Of a DNA stretch of 64,000 nucleotides, positions 9,246-18,782 are shown piece by piece. Both the position numbers and the translations under genes were made by a program. The first letter of the stretch is position 1. Each line of letters starts with the position of its first letter. Location: positions 124,001 through 188,000 of the forward strand of contig NZ_RXOM01000032.1 of NCBI RefSeq assembly GCF_008692195.1. Reading direction: 5' to 3'. Below the pieces are notes generated by a model. The model searched no databases. It was not told where the DNA came from and saw nothing but the letters and a program-made list of their open reading frames with translations. The DNA comes from Salegentibacter sp. R32. Lineage in GTDB: Bacteria; Bacteroidota; Bacteroidia; Flavobacteriales; Flavobacteriaceae.

Positions 9246-11174
9246 TTAATTATTTCTCCAGTCAAACATAGAAACATCTACAGTTGCATCTGCATCATAA
9301 GTGTTAGTTGGATCAGATATAACACCGTCAATCATGATATTAGCAAAATCACCTTCAGCATCGGCTAATTCAACAGTTGTATCATATCCTGTAAGAGATA
9401 AACCTGTAATGATTGCACCTGATACAGATTTAAACTGTAAAGCAGTTCCTCCAGTTTCAGATATAGCAGTAAAGTTTTCAATAGTAGGTTGTTCAGTATT
9501 TCCGTCTGCTTCTAGAGCGGTAGAGAAATCATCTCTTGTATGTAAAACGTAAGTATTAGTTAAAGAACCGTTCCACCCTTCAGTCCAGTCAATGGCATCA
9601 TCCTGAAGATCTTCAACATATACGTTGGTTACAACTGCAGCACCACCGAAAAATTCGATTCCATCATCTTCCCCATTTAGTAAAACGATATTGTCGATAT
9701 AAGTTTCAGAACCAACAGCATAAAGGGTAAGACCATTATATTGAGAGTCTGCATTAATTTGTGCACCAGAATTTTCTATAATTAAATACTCGATATGACC
9801 AGAATCATCTGAATTATCTGTACCTCCATAGATAAGACCTCCTACTTCAGCAGTAGCGTCTACACCTGCAGTAGTTTCACCTTCTCCTAATATTACAAGA
9901 CCTCCCCAAGTTCCTGGTTCTGATGGCTTCATTCGTACTGGAGCCGAAGGAGTACCGTTAATTACAATATCTGCTCCTTGTTGTACAGCAATGTAGACAT
10001 CTGTACCTGTAGCAGTATTGATGGTTGTTCCTGCTGGTATAGTTAATGTAGCACCGGATTCTATACTTAGTACTCCATCTAAGTAATAAGTAATTGCAGC
10101 ATCTAAGGATGTATCTGCAGTAATTTGTCCTGATAAGGTTTCTGGCTCAGTCAAAGCGTCATTGATCCAAGAAAAAATGGATAAATCTACTGAACTTGGA
10201 TTAGAGTAAGTATTGTTAGGATTTGAATCTTGACCTTCAATTTGAATATTAGCAAAATCACCTTCAGCATCGGCTAACTCAACGGAGGTGTCATAGCCAC
10301 TTAAAGATAAACCGGAAATGTTTGCGCCAGATACAGATTTAAATTGTAAAGCTGTACCACCTGTTTGTGAAACTGCTGTGAAGTTTTCGATGGTTGGTTT
10401 TTCTTCGTTTCCATCAGCCTCAATAGCAGTAGAGAAATCGTCTCTTGTATGTAAAACATAAGTATTGGTTAAAGAACCGTTCCATCCTTCAGTCCAATCA
10501 ATCGCATCATCCTGAAGATCTTCAATATATACATTTGATACTACTGCAGCACCACCAAAAAACTCAATTCCGTCATCTTCCCCATTTAAAATTGCAATAT
10601 CGTGAATTTCAGTTTGAGAACCAACAGCATAAAGAGTTAAACCGTTGTATTGAGAGTCTGCATTGATTTGTGCGCCAGAGTTTTCAATGATTAAATACTC
10701 TATTGAACCAGAATTGTCATTGTTATTACTGCCTCCATAAATTAAACCGCCAACTTCAGCAGTAGCATTAGTTCCAGCAGTAGTTTCACCTTCACCTAAT
10801 ATTACGAGACCTCCCCAGGTTCCTTCTTCGTTAGGGCTCATAATCACTGGAGCATCTGGGTCACCATCGATGATAATATCTGCGCCCATTTGTACAACGA
10901 TATAAACATCGGTACCGGTATTGGTGTTAATTGTAGTTCCTGCAGGAATAGTTAAAGTCGCGCCAGACTCTACGCTGAAAACTCCTGTTAGTTGATACTC
11001 CTCAGAAGCATCTAACATCATATCTTCAGTAACTTGACCGTTTAATTCAATTGCATTTGAAGAAGGTCCGTCATCTGTGGAAGAAGAATCATCATCGTCG
11101 CTACAGCTTGTAAAAATTGCAACAAGTGTTAACATCGAGAATAAAATCGATAAATTTTGAATTGCTTTTTTCAT
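9246..11174 (-). CDS. Surface beta-helix lipoprotein with tandem internal duplication
   Basis: The 642-aa lipoprotein has its lipid cysteine in FTSCSDDDDSS at residue 24. The acidic run after the Cys resembles the lipoprotein export signal of Bacteroidota and suggests surface exposure. The rest is two copies of a module of about 290 residues (roughly 45-335 and 345-640). Each contains GATLTIPAGTTINT, GTWGGLVILGEG, NSGAQINADSQYNGLTLY, GIEFFGGAAVV and TGGTALQFKSVSGA in the same order, consistent with right-handed parallel beta-helix folds. It lies 56 bases after the TonB receptor gene on the same strand and is a likely receptor-associated surface protein. The ligand is unknown. Confidence 0.82.
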   Translation of the reverse strand: MKKAIQNLSILFSMLTLVAIFTSCSDDDDSSSTDDGPSSNAIELNGQVTEDMMLDASEEYQLTGVFSVESGATLTIPAGTTINTNTGTDVYIVVQMGADIIIDGDPDAPVIMSPNEEGTWGGLVILGEGETTAGTNATAEVGGLIYGGSNNNDNSGSIEYLIIENSGAQINADSQYNGLTLYAVGSQTEIHDIAILNGEDDGIEFFGGAAVVSNVYIEDLQDDAIDWTEGWNGSLTNTYVLHTRDDFSTAIEADGNEEKPTIENFTAVSQTGGTALQFKSVSGANISGLSLSGYDTSVELADAEGDFANIQIEGQDSNPNNTYSNPSSVDLSIFSWINDALTEPETLSGQITADTSLDAAITYYLDGVLSIESGATLTIPAGTTINTATGTDVYIAVQQGADIVINGTPSAPVRMKPSEPGTWGGLVILGEGETTAGVDATAEVGGLIYGGTDNSDDSGHIEYLIIENSGAQINADSQYNGLTLYAVGSETYIDNIVLLNGEDDGIEFFGGAAVVTNVYVEDLQDDAIDWTEGWNGSLTNTYVLHTRDDFSTALEADGNTEQPTIENFTAISETGGTALQFKSVSGAIITGLSLTGYDTTVELADAEGDFANIMIDGVISDPTNTYDADATVDVSMFDWRNN

Positions 11175-11229
11175 TTTTGAAAAGTTTAATTGATTAAAAA
11201 TTTGATGGTTTATAAATAATGTTCATAGT

Positions 11230-14007
11230 TTAAAAATTATAACTAACACCTAAGTTTAAGACACTTCCTGCTGTTTGTGAAAGTACTGTTTCTGTTCTTT
11301 CCTCCCCGCCGATAGGTCTAACCTTTTGAGTTCTGTTCATCTCTGGGTTTAATAAGTTTTTACCAGTAAACCTTACTCTCCAATGGTCGTTTAATTCTTG
11401 TGCTAATACTAAATTTAATGTTACAAAGCCTTTTTCTATAATTTCATCTGAATAAAAGTTTTGATAATCAGTAACATCTGTAGTAGAACCTAATGCATAT
11501 ATTTTGTCCGATGCATAGTTTGCCGAAATATTTGCAGAGAATTCTTTATCCCAATCTGTATTAAAATTTAAAGCAGCATTTAATATCCAATCGGAAGCAC
11601 CTTGAAGTTCACTGGTTGTATTGTTTTTATACTTAAAAGTTCTTACCAACTGTCCATCTTCACTATATACATCTTTTAAATCTTGTTCGTGCCACATTCT
11701 CGTAACATTCACATTAAAATCTAGATTACAACCATTATCTTCAACAGAAAGAATGTTAATACTTGCATCGAGTTCTAAACCATATACCTCTGCTTTTTCC
11801 GAAGGGTTAAAAAATCTAAATACGCCTGATGAACCTGTCTCTTGGATTTTTTGAATAGGATCTTCAATTTTTTTATAGAATCCAGTAAGTGATATAAGCT
11901 CTGTGTTAGAAGGAAAAAATTCCCATTTTAAATCTAAATTATAAGCGGTACTTGCCTCTAAATCTACATTACCCGCAGTCACTTGTGCGTTAGGAGATAC
12001 ATATTGGAAGGGAGATATTTCCTTAAATTCTGGAAGTGTGATCGTTTTGCTTGCTGCCAATCTTAGGTTGTTCTTCTCATTAACTGCATACTTGATATTT
12101 AAGGAAGGATAAATATTATCATAGGTTTTAGATACAGTCCCATCATTAGGGTTAATGTTTTTTACATTATAATCTACATCAATTTGATCTTCTTGATAAC
12201 GAGCACCTACATTAAAATTAAATTTATTAATTGTGTAATTTGCTGAAAGGTAACCTGCCGTAGATTGTAAGGTGCCAGTATAAGTGTCTGGAGTTTGATC
12301 TCTTACGTACAATAGGCCATTATCTATATTCTCTTGATTTAAAATACCATCTAAATTATCAATAGAAGTGCCGATAACATTGCTTCCAGATGTCTCATCT
12401 AGAGCGAAAAACTGAGAAGAAAAATCTCTTTCTTTATTTCGGAAGTTACCCCCCACATTTATGGTTAATGAAGAAATGGTATCATTTTCAAACACTTTAA
12501 ATTCATCATTCAACCTTGCATTAAACTCTGTGTCATCAATGGTTTGTGTACTTTTCCTTTCTTGAAAACCACCTTGTTTACCTAACCTTACTTCGGTTTC
12601 ATTAATGTTCACTTCATTTCTAATACGGTTAGGTTCATCTGCTTCTACGAGGTTCACTCCTGTACCCCAAGTAAGTAAATTTTTCTCTCCAATTTTGTGT
12701 TCTCCAAAAAGTTGATTAACCCAAAGGCGAGTATGTCTAATATTCTGGTCTCTTATAAACTGACTCAAATTATCACTTGGTGCAGTTTCCTCAAAAGTAA
12801 ATCCTTCGCCATTTCTACCAGCTTCATACACTATATCTGAAGTTTTATTAATTAATAAACTCATAGCTTTTAGTGAATGATTTTCATTAAGTCTATATTC
12901 TAAGTTTAATAATCCTGTAGTGTTTATAGAGGTTTTGTACCAAGTAGCATCAGAATAGGAATCGTCTAATTTATTTTCTAAGTATTCTTGAAAAATACCT
13001 TCTCTATATTCAAACTTTTTAGATTGTGATCCTGAGAATAAGACTTTAAAATTTTCGCCAAACTTCTTTCCTGCAGTTAAGGTATATCTATAGTTTAAAG
13101 GAAGATCACTTTTTTGAGTGTCCCAGCTTTGCTGAGTTAGAGCATCCTCTGTAGATATATCTGACGAATAAAAACCAAAAGTAATGTTATCTGTATTTGG
13201 AGATTGTTTAAAGTTGTCACTAACTCCGTTTTGGAAGACATTTGTATTAATACCTACTCTGGCGCTAGCTCCTAATTCTTCTATTCCAGTTAACTCTCTT
13301 GAAGCAATATCAATATTTCCAGAAGCTTGGTCTGCAGAATTTTTTACAGAATAGGTTTTGCTAATTCCAATACTCTGTACAATTCGAGTAGGAAATAATT
13401 CTAAATCTATATTTTTTCTTTCAATATCATCAGAAGGTATTGGTAATCCGTTAAGGGTTGTGTATAAATACCTGTCTCCGAGACCTCTTACATATACTTC
13501 GCCAGAACCTTCACTTGTACTAACACCAGAAATTTTCGTAGCCGCGGTAGCAGCATCACTAACTCCTAATTTTGCTAATTCTTGAGCGCCAATGCTTTCT
13601 TTAATGTCTATGGCGTCTTTTTGATCTAACAGAAGTGCAGTTTCAGAATCTCTTCTGGCAACTGTAGTAATCATAACTTCATCTAAGGCAGCAGCACTAG
13701 CTCCTAATCCAGTATTAACTTCAGTTACTTTATTGGCAACTACTTTTACCTCAGGTACTTCTAAGGTTTCATATCCTACAAAACTAAATACAACTGTATA
13801 AGTTCCTGGATCGATGTTGGTAATTTCATAAAGGCCATCAAAATCGCTAGTGGTTCCTTTACTGGTGTTTTTAATGGTGACGTTTGCAAATGGTAGCGGT
13901 TGATTTCCCGTTTCCTTGTCGGTGACCGCTCCGGCAATAGAGCCTTTCTCCTGTGAATAAGATATCACTGATACTAAGCAGATTAAAATACTAAAAATTC
14001 GTTTCAT
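11230..14007 (-). CDS. TonB-dependent outer-membrane receptor with carboxypeptidase-like domain
   Basis: The 925-aa protein has a signal peptide (residues 1-18, ISYS), then a CarboxypepD_reg-like domain (about 20-110; GTTSDFDGLYEITN, YTVVFSFVGYE). A plug domain follows (about 125-230; VRGLGDRYLYTTLNGLPIP), then a 22-strand-type barrel ending in GVSYNF with the usual terminal aromatic. No SusD partner is adjacent; instead a beta-helix lipoprotein follows. The divergent PhoB/PhoR-like pair starts about 190 bases away, which suggests control by that system, perhaps for a phosphorus source. This regulation is my inference. Confidence 0.9.
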   Translation of the reverse strand: MKRIFSILICLVSVISYSQEKGSIAGAVTDKETGNQPLPFANVTIKNTSKGTTSDFDGLYEITNIDPGTYTVVFSFVGYETLEVPEVKVVANKVTEVNTGLGASAAALDEVMITTVARRDSETALLLDQKDAIDIKESIGAQELAKLGVSDAATAATKISGVSTSEGSGEVYVRGLGDRYLYTTLNGLPIPSDDIERKNIDLELFPTRIVQSIGISKTYSVKNSADQASGNIDIASRELTGIEELGASARVGINTNVFQNGVSDNFKQSPNTDNITFGFYSSDISTEDALTQQSWDTQKSDLPLNYRYTLTAGKKFGENFKVLFSGSQSKKFEYREGIFQEYLENKLDDSYSDATWYKTSINTTGLLNLEYRLNENHSLKAMSLLINKTSDIVYEAGRNGEGFTFEETAPSDNLSQFIRDQNIRHTRLWVNQLFGEHKIGEKNLLTWGTGVNLVEADEPNRIRNEVNINETEVRLGKQGGFQERKSTQTIDDTEFNARLNDEFKVFENDTISSLTINVGGNFRNKERDFSSQFFALDETSGSNVIGTSIDNLDGILNQENIDNGLLYVRDQTPDTYTGTLQSTAGYLSANYTINKFNFNVGARYQEDQIDVDYNVKNINPNDGTVSKTYDNIYPSLNIKYAVNEKNNLRLAASKTITLPEFKEISPFQYVSPNAQVTAGNVDLEASTAYNLDLKWEFFPSNTELISLTGFYKKIEDPIQKIQETGSSGVFRFFNPSEKAEVYGLELDASINILSVEDNGCNLDFNVNVTRMWHEQDLKDVYSEDGQLVRTFKYKNNTTSELQGASDWILNAALNFNTDWDKEFSANISANYASDKIYALGSTTDVTDYQNFYSDEIIEKGFVTLNLVLAQELNDHWRVRFTGKNLLNPEMNRTQKVRPIGGEERTETVLSQTAGSVLNLGVSYNF

Positions 14008-14127
14008 TTACTTTTTACTTTTCGTTGCAAAGGAAGCTAAGCTGCTCTCAATAAACGTTAGCCTGTTGTTAAGAATAAACCTATGATGTGTTACGAAATT
14101 GTTACTAATGTTATGAGTGCAGAAGAT

Positions 14128-14159
14128 TTGTTAACTTAGATATTTTAATATTATCTTTA
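14128..14159 (+). promoter_or_regulatory. Candidate promoter of the two-component operon
   Basis: TTG at 14128-14130 is followed after 21 bases by TATCTTTA at 14152-14159, one base off the TAnnTTTG consensus. The ATG of the response regulator is 37 bases downstream. Confidence 0.5.
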
Positions 14160-14195
14160 CTTTTACGCCAACCAATTTTTAACTTTTTTAAAACA

Positions 14196-14879
14196 ATGGA
14201 AAAGCAAGAGATTACCATTTTACTAGTAGATGATGAGCCAGATATTTTAGAAATTGTAGGGTATAATCTATCTTCAGAAGGATATACGGTGATAACCGCA
14301 GATAATGGGGCAAAGGCGGTAAAGATGGCCAAAAAGAAAAAGCCAGATTTAATTATTTTAGACGTAATGATGCCAGAGATGGATGGTATAGAAGCTTGTG
14401 AGCAGATTAGAAAAATCCCGGAGCTTCAAGAGACCATTATCACTTTCTTGACCGCAAGAGGCGAAGATTATTCTCAAGTAGCCGGTTTTGACGCTGGGGC
14501 AGACGATTATATTACCAAACCCATTAAGCCGAAATTACTTTTAAGTAAAGTAAAAGCTTTATTAAGGCGTCGTCGTTCAGAAGGTGAAGAAAGCAATATC
14601 ATGGAAGTAGGGGATATTGTTATTGATCGTGATGAGTATAAAGTAATTAAAGGAAAAGAAGAAATAATTTTGCCTCGTAAAGAATTTGAATTACTTTCAT
14701 TATTAGCCTCTAATCCCGGTAAAGTATTTAAAAGGGAAGATATTTTAAATAATGTTTGGGGCAACGAAGTGGTCGTTGGCGGAAGAACCATAGATGTTCA
14801 CATTAGAAAATTACGTGAAAAGATAGGAGATAAAAAATTTAAAACCGTAAAAGGCGTAGGTTATAAGTTTGTAATTTAA
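14196..14879 (+). CDS. OmpR/PhoB-family response regulator
   Basis: The 227-aa protein has a receiver domain (residues 1-120) with the acidic pair in LLVDDEPDI, the phosphorylated Asp56 in IILDVMMPEMDG, a switch Thr in TFLTARGE and the Lys in YITKPIKP. A winged-helix OmpR-type DNA-binding domain (about 130-227) follows, ending GVGYKFVI. It is coupled with its kinase by a 1-base stop/start overlap (TAATG). The closest functional type is PhoB, but similarity alone does not prove a phosphate role. It is divergent from the TonB receptor gene, a plausible target. Confidence 0.93.
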   Translation: MEKQEITILLVDDEPDILEIVGYNLSSEGYTVITADNGAKAVKMAKKKKPDLIILDVMMPEMDGIEACEQIRKIPELQETIITFLTARGEDYSQVAGFDAGADDYITKPIKPKLLLSKVKALLRRRRSEGEESNIMEVGDIVIDRDEYKVIKGKEEIILPRKEFELLSLLASNPGKVFKREDILNNVWGNEVVVGGRTIDVHIRKLREKIGDKKFKTVKGVGYKFVI

Positions 14880-15958
14880 TGGCGAAAGAGTTTAAAAGAT
14901 CATATAAGTTTGCATTCTATACATCTTTATTCATTACTATTTTTGCAACTAGTGCTCTAGTTGTATATCAGGTTTTGTATGCAAACTTTTCTTTTACTCA
15001 CACAGCAATTTTCTTTGCTTTATGCTACTGCTTTGCCTTTCTGATTATTCAGTTAAGGATTGAACATTTTATTTACCGACGGGTAAAAGCAGTATATGAT
15101 AATGTTTCCCTTTTAGAATCTTCTTCACTTCAAAAACAGCAAGTTACCACCGATATGGCAACTTTGACCCGTGAAGTTGAAAAGTTTGCTGAAGGAAAAA
15201 AACTGGAAATTGAAGCTTTAAAGATCCGGGAAAATTACCGAAAAGAATTTATGGGAAATGTTTCTCATGAATTGAAAACCCCTCTATTTACCGTACAAGG
15301 TTACATCCTTACTTTAATTGATGGGGCCATAAAAGATAAAAAAGTACGCGATAAATACTTAAACCGGGCAAGCAAAGGATTGGATAGACTTATCTATATC
15401 GTGAAAGATTTAGATATGATAACCAAATTAGAAGCCGGTGACCTTCATCTACGGGAAGAAGAATTTAATATTATTGAAGTCGTTCAAAATGTGTTCGATT
15501 TATTTGAAATGAAATCTTCCAAGAAGAATATCTCCTTAACCTTCGACCTAGATTACGAAGAACCAATTTACGTTTATGCCGACAAAGAAAAAATTCAACA
15601 AGTTATTACCAATTTAGTAGTCAATTCCATCAAATATGGAAAAATGGGCGGAACTACCGAAGTGAGCGTCGAAGACTTAATAAAAAACAAAGTAATCATA
15701 AGAATTACCGATAACGGAGAAGGAATTGAACAAAAAAATATTCCAAGACTCTTTGAAAGGTTTTATCGAGTAGATAAAAGTGGTTCTCGTAAAGAAGGAG
15801 GTTCTGGACTTGGTTTGGCCATCGTGAAGCATATTTTAGAAGCTCACAACGAAAAAATTTATGTAGAAAGTGATTTTGGAGTAGGGAGTGAGTTTTCTTT
15901 TACCTTAGAAAAGGCTAAACAAAGTGTTCCAGTCCAAACCGCTGCTACTAAAGCTTAA
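14879..15958 (+). CDS. PhoR-like sensor histidine kinase
   Basis: The 359-aa kinase has two N-terminal membrane segments (about 13-34 and 40-58) with almost no periplasmic loop, so it probably senses within the membrane or through partner proteins. The HisKA domain has the phospho-acceptor His130 in NVSHELKTPL. The ATPase domain shows NLVVNSIKYG, ITDNGEGI and GGSGLGLAIV. Short periplasmic regions are typical of PhoR-type kinases. Its last 54 bases overlap the 3' end of the convergent glycosyltransferase gene. Confidence 0.92.
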   Translation: MAKEFKRSYKFAFYTSLFITIFATSALVVYQVLYANFSFTHTAIFFALCYCFAFLIIQLRIEHFIYRRVKAVYDNVSLLESSSLQKQQVTTDMATLTREVEKFAEGKKLEIEALKIRENYRKEFMGNVSHELKTPLFTVQGYILTLIDGAIKDKKVRDKYLNRASKGLDRLIYIVKDLDMITKLEAGDLHLREEEFNIIEVVQNVFDLFEMKSSKKNISLTFDLDYEEPIYVYADKEKIQQVITNLVVNSIKYGKMGGTTEVSVEDLIKNKVIIRITDNGEGIEQKNIPRLFERFYRVDKSGSRKEGGSGLGLAIVKHILEAHNEKIYVESDFGVGSEFSFTLEKAKQSVPVQTAATKA

Positions 15959-16963
15959 GCCGTTGTAAAAATCGACTTCCCTTAATTTTTCAGCCTTAAA
16001 CCTATTTTGAGAACAACTTGGGGAAATTCCGTTTTCTTTCAGTCTTTTCGCTAAATATTCTTGCTCCGTTTGTCCGGGAGTGGGGATAAAAAATGCCTTT
16101 TTCTTCAATTTAGCAATGTCCATTAAAGTAGTATATCCCGAGCGTGATAAAATAACCTCACTTTTATTGATGGCTTCCTCTAAATCTTTTCCGCTTAAAT
16201 AATTATAAAGTGTGATGTTATTGATGGTTCCTTTCGTTTGAACTTCTTCTATTACGCCTCTTACAAAAATGATTCGTTTGTCGGTATCTTTAAATTCCAG
16301 TAAAAGTTTTTCTTCCAATAAAGTGCGTTGAGGTTCAGGTCCCGAAAGTAAAACCATCAAATCATATTCAATAGGCAATTCTTTTTTTTCTAATCTACTT
16401 AAAGCCCCAATATATTTAAGGTTGAATTCCCCTTCACTTTTTAAATGCCCCAATCTTCCGCTAAGATTAGGAGACCCGGCAAAATCCGGCACCCAACATT
16501 CCTTGAACTTTTTAATATAAAATTGATGTATTTTAGAGCTGAAATAAGTCGTGTTTCCTGTCAATACATTTAACTGATGCGTAATAAAAACTGAAGGGAC
16601 AAACTTGCAGAATACCCCTAAGCGGTTATCAGAAATAACTCCGCTAATTTTTTCCTTTTCATAAATTTCGAGCGTAATCTTCCGTTCTTGATTTACTGTT
16701 TTTAAAATCTTATAACTTTTAAATAGTAATTTTGACTTAAAGAAAAACCCTTTTCTGGCGTATTTAATGTTGTAAGAAGGGAGTTCATAAAATTTTAAAT
16801 GCGGAAATTCTTTCTTCAATAAAGCCAAAGCACTTCCATCTGAAGCCAAGATAGGTTCAAAATTGTTGATTTCTAAAACCTTAATAATAGGGATACATCG
16901 GGTCGCATGGCCCAATCCCCAATTTAATGGTGCAACTAAAATCTTTTTTTTCGGCATAATCAA
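15905..16963 (-). CDS. MurG-like family 28 glycosyltransferase
   Basis: The 352-aa protein starts MIMPKKKILVAPLNWGLGHA, the N-terminal glycine-rich motif of GT-B enzymes. The C-terminal donor-site region reads VILSRSGYTTLMDIAKLKK, then PTPGQTEQEYLAKRL, as in MurG and related UDP-sugar transferases. It is not MurG itself, as the sequence lacks the full MurG motif set and the context is unrelated. The acceptor is unknown. The 3' end overlaps the histidine kinase gene by 54 bases in convergent orientation. Confidence 0.8.
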   Translation of the reverse strand: MIMPKKKILVAPLNWGLGHATRCIPIIKVLEINNFEPILASDGSALALLKKEFPHLKFYELPSYNIKYARKGFFFKSKLLFKSYKILKTVNQERKITLEIYEKEKISGVISDNRLGVFCKFVPSVFITHQLNVLTGNTTYFSSKIHQFYIKKFKECWVPDFAGSPNLSGRLGHLKSEGEFNLKYIGALSRLEKKELPIEYDLMVLLSGPEPQRTLLEEKLLLEFKDTDKRIIFVRGVIEEVQTKGTINNITLYNYLSGKDLEEAINKSEVILSRSGYTTLMDIAKLKKKAFFIPTPGQTEQEYLAKRLKENGISPSCSQNRFKAEKLREVDFYNGLSFSSSGLDWNTLFSLF

Positions 16964-17024
16964 AGATAGCGTATTTACCTCTGCTTTATTTTATTTAATT
17001 TTACCAAAATATTAAAAAATACCC

Positions 17025-17699
17025 GTGGGAAGTAAAAATAAATTAAAACGGTTTAAAGAAAACGAGACTTTTGATAATGTTATCCAACCAACTAGAGATG
17101 AAATTGTTGGCGATAATTTTAAGTTGAAAGGAAAATGGGCACAAGAATTTTTTAAAAATAACTTACCCATTGTTTTAGAACTTGGCTGCGGAAAAGGTGA
17201 ATACAGTGTTGGTTTAGCTGAAAAATATCCTGAAAAGAATTTTTTGGGAATTGATATTAAGGGTGCCCGTTTTTGGCGTGGAGCGAAAACCGCTTTGGAA
17301 GAAGAAATGCTGAATGTAGGTTTTTTAAGAACCCAAATAGAATTGGTAGACCAGATTTTTGCTGAAGGTGAAGTAGATGAAATTTGGATTACCTTCCCGG
17401 ACCCACAAATAAAATACAAGCGAACCAAACATAGATTGACCAATTCTGAATTTCTTCAGAAGTATAAAAAGATTTTAAAACCCGATGGAGTAGTCAATTT
17501 AAAAACCGATAGCGAATTTATGCATGGTTATACTTTAGGATTACTTCACGGCGAAGGACACGAAATTTTACACGCCAATCACGATGTTTACAAGAATGAA
17601 TATTCACCTGAAGAAGTAGTGGGTATTCAAACTTTCTATGAAAAACAGTATCTTGAAGAAAATAAACGAATTACGTATATTCAATTTCGTATAAAATAA
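17025..17699 (+). CDS. trmB: tRNA (guanine-N7-)-methyltransferase
   Basis: The 224-aa SAM enzyme starts with GTG at 17025, giving MGSKNKLKRFKENETF, which matches family N-termini and decides the start. The SAM site is LELGCGKGEYSVGLA near residue 57, and the TrmB-specific ITFPDPQIKYKRTKHRL near residue 125 contains the catalytic region. It methylates G46 of tRNAs. It is followed after 7 bases by the LysE-type gene on the same strand, so a three-gene operon with that and the alkyltransferase-like gene is likely. Confidence 0.93.
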   Translation: MGSKNKLKRFKENETFDNVIQPTRDEIVGDNFKLKGKWAQEFFKNNLPIVLELGCGKGEYSVGLAEKYPEKNFLGIDIKGARFWRGAKTALEEEMLNVGFLRTQIELVDQIFAEGEVDEIWITFPDPQIKYKRTKHRLTNSEFLQKYKKILKPDGVVNLKTDSEFMHGYTLGLLHGEGHEILHANHDVYKNEYSPEEVVGIQTFYEKQYLEENKRITYIQFRIK

Positions 17700-17706
17700 T
17701 TCAACC

Positions 17707-18333
17707 TTGGAAGAATCGAAGCTCTTTTTGTTTACTTTTTTAGCAGCACTTGGTGGGGTGATTCCTCCGGGATTGGTAAATATGACGGTTGCCAAATCCT
17801 GTGTTGAAAGAGGTAAGCGAAGCGGGATTTTCGTTGCTTTAGGTTCTTGTACCATTGTACTTATTCAGTCTTTTTTAGCGATTATGCTTTCCAAGTACAT
17901 TTTAAGTCATCCTTATGTCAATAAAATGTTACTTCGGGCAGGATTGGTGGTTTTTCTTTTACTCATGATTTATTTCTTCATTCAGGCAAAAAAGAATAAA
18001 AAAGTGAAAACCAGTAAAAAAGGAGATTCCGGTAAAAGTTATTTGAGAGGATTGACCATTGCATTATTCAACGTATTTCCCATTCCCTATTTTGTCGCCT
18101 TGAGTACTGCTTTTTCTCCAGAAAAAGGCGGTTACGATATGGTAGATATGGTTATTTTTGCTTCCGCAGCCGCTTTGGGTAGTTTTGCAACTTTGTATGG
18201 TTATGTAATTGGTTTTGCTAAAATTGAAAAGCACACCCAATCTTTCAGTAAATATTCTAATTATTTTATGGCAGGTTTAATGTTGGTCTTGGTAATTATC
18301 ACCTTAATTAGAATCTTCAAACCTTTTTCATGA
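17707..18333 (+). CDS. LysE-family transporter
   Basis: The 208-aa protein has six hydrophobic segments, and the first contains the GGVIPPGLVNMTVAK motif typical of the LysE/RhtB amino-acid exporter family. I take the TTG at 17707 (MEESKLFLF) as start because there is no in-frame ATG before the first membrane segment. The stop overlaps the next start (ATGA) by 4 bases. The substrate is not predictable. Confidence 0.82.
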   Translation: MEESKLFLFTFLAALGGVIPPGLVNMTVAKSCVERGKRSGIFVALGSCTIVLIQSFLAIMLSKYILSHPYVNKMLLRAGLVVFLLLMIYFFIQAKKNKKVKTSKKGDSGKSYLRGLTIALFNVFPIPYFVALSTAFSPEKGGYDMVDMVIFASAAALGSFATLYGYVIGFAKIEKHTQSFSKYSNYFMAGLMLVLVIITLIRIFKPFS

Positions 18334-18662
18334 CCACTTCTTCTAATTTTTTTGAAAAGGTTTATCAAGTCGCCCGACAAATCCCTTATGGAAAAGTAAC
18401 AACCTATGGAGCCATTGCCAAAGCCATTGGCGCAGCAAAAAGTGCGAGAATGGTAGGTTATGCGATGAATGGAGCAGGGGAGCGGGAAGATGTTCCTGCA
18501 CATCGCGTGGTAAACCGAAATGGAGTGCTCACGGGGAAGCATTATTTTTCAGGAACCAATCTTATGCAGCAGCTTTTAGAAAGTGAAGGGATTCACATAA
18601 AAAACAACCAAATTCAAAACTTTAAAGAAGTGTTATGGAAACCGGAAATACTTTCCGAATAA
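18330..18662 (+). CDS. Alkyltransferase-like (ATL) DNA repair protein without active-site cysteine
   Basis: The 110-aa protein covers only the DNA-binding half of O6-alkylguanine-DNA alkyltransferases, with the recognition helix region SARMVGYAMNGA. The usual PCHRV acceptor motif reads VPAHRVVNRNG, with Ala in place of the catalytic Cys. Family members like this (Ala or Trp instead of Cys) bind O6-alkylguanine, flip it and flag the lesion for nucleotide excision repair without transferring the alkyl group. Its ATG overlaps the LysE-type stop by 4 bases. Confidence 0.88.
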   Translation: MTTSSNFFEKVYQVARQIPYGKVTTYGAIAKAIGAAKSARMVGYAMNGAGEREDVPAHRVVNRNGVLTGKHYFSGTNLMQQLLESEGIHIKNNQIQNFKEVLWKPEILSE

Positions 18663-18731
18663 AATTGAAAAGTCTTATACATAGCATCGATAAATTCAAT
18701 AGATGAACTTCAAAATTACATTGCTATCCCG

Positions 18732-18739
18732 TATATTTG
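18732..18739 (+). promoter_or_regulatory. Candidate -7 box for the Mrp-Nfu operon
   Basis: TATATTTG, a perfect TAnnTTTG match, lies 43 bases upstream of the ATG at 18783. The upstream TTG at 18721 is too close to be the standard -33 element. Confidence 0.45.
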
Positions 18740-18782
18740 CATTTTAGAATAATTCTAAGTAAGCAGAAAAGAAAATTTCTAT

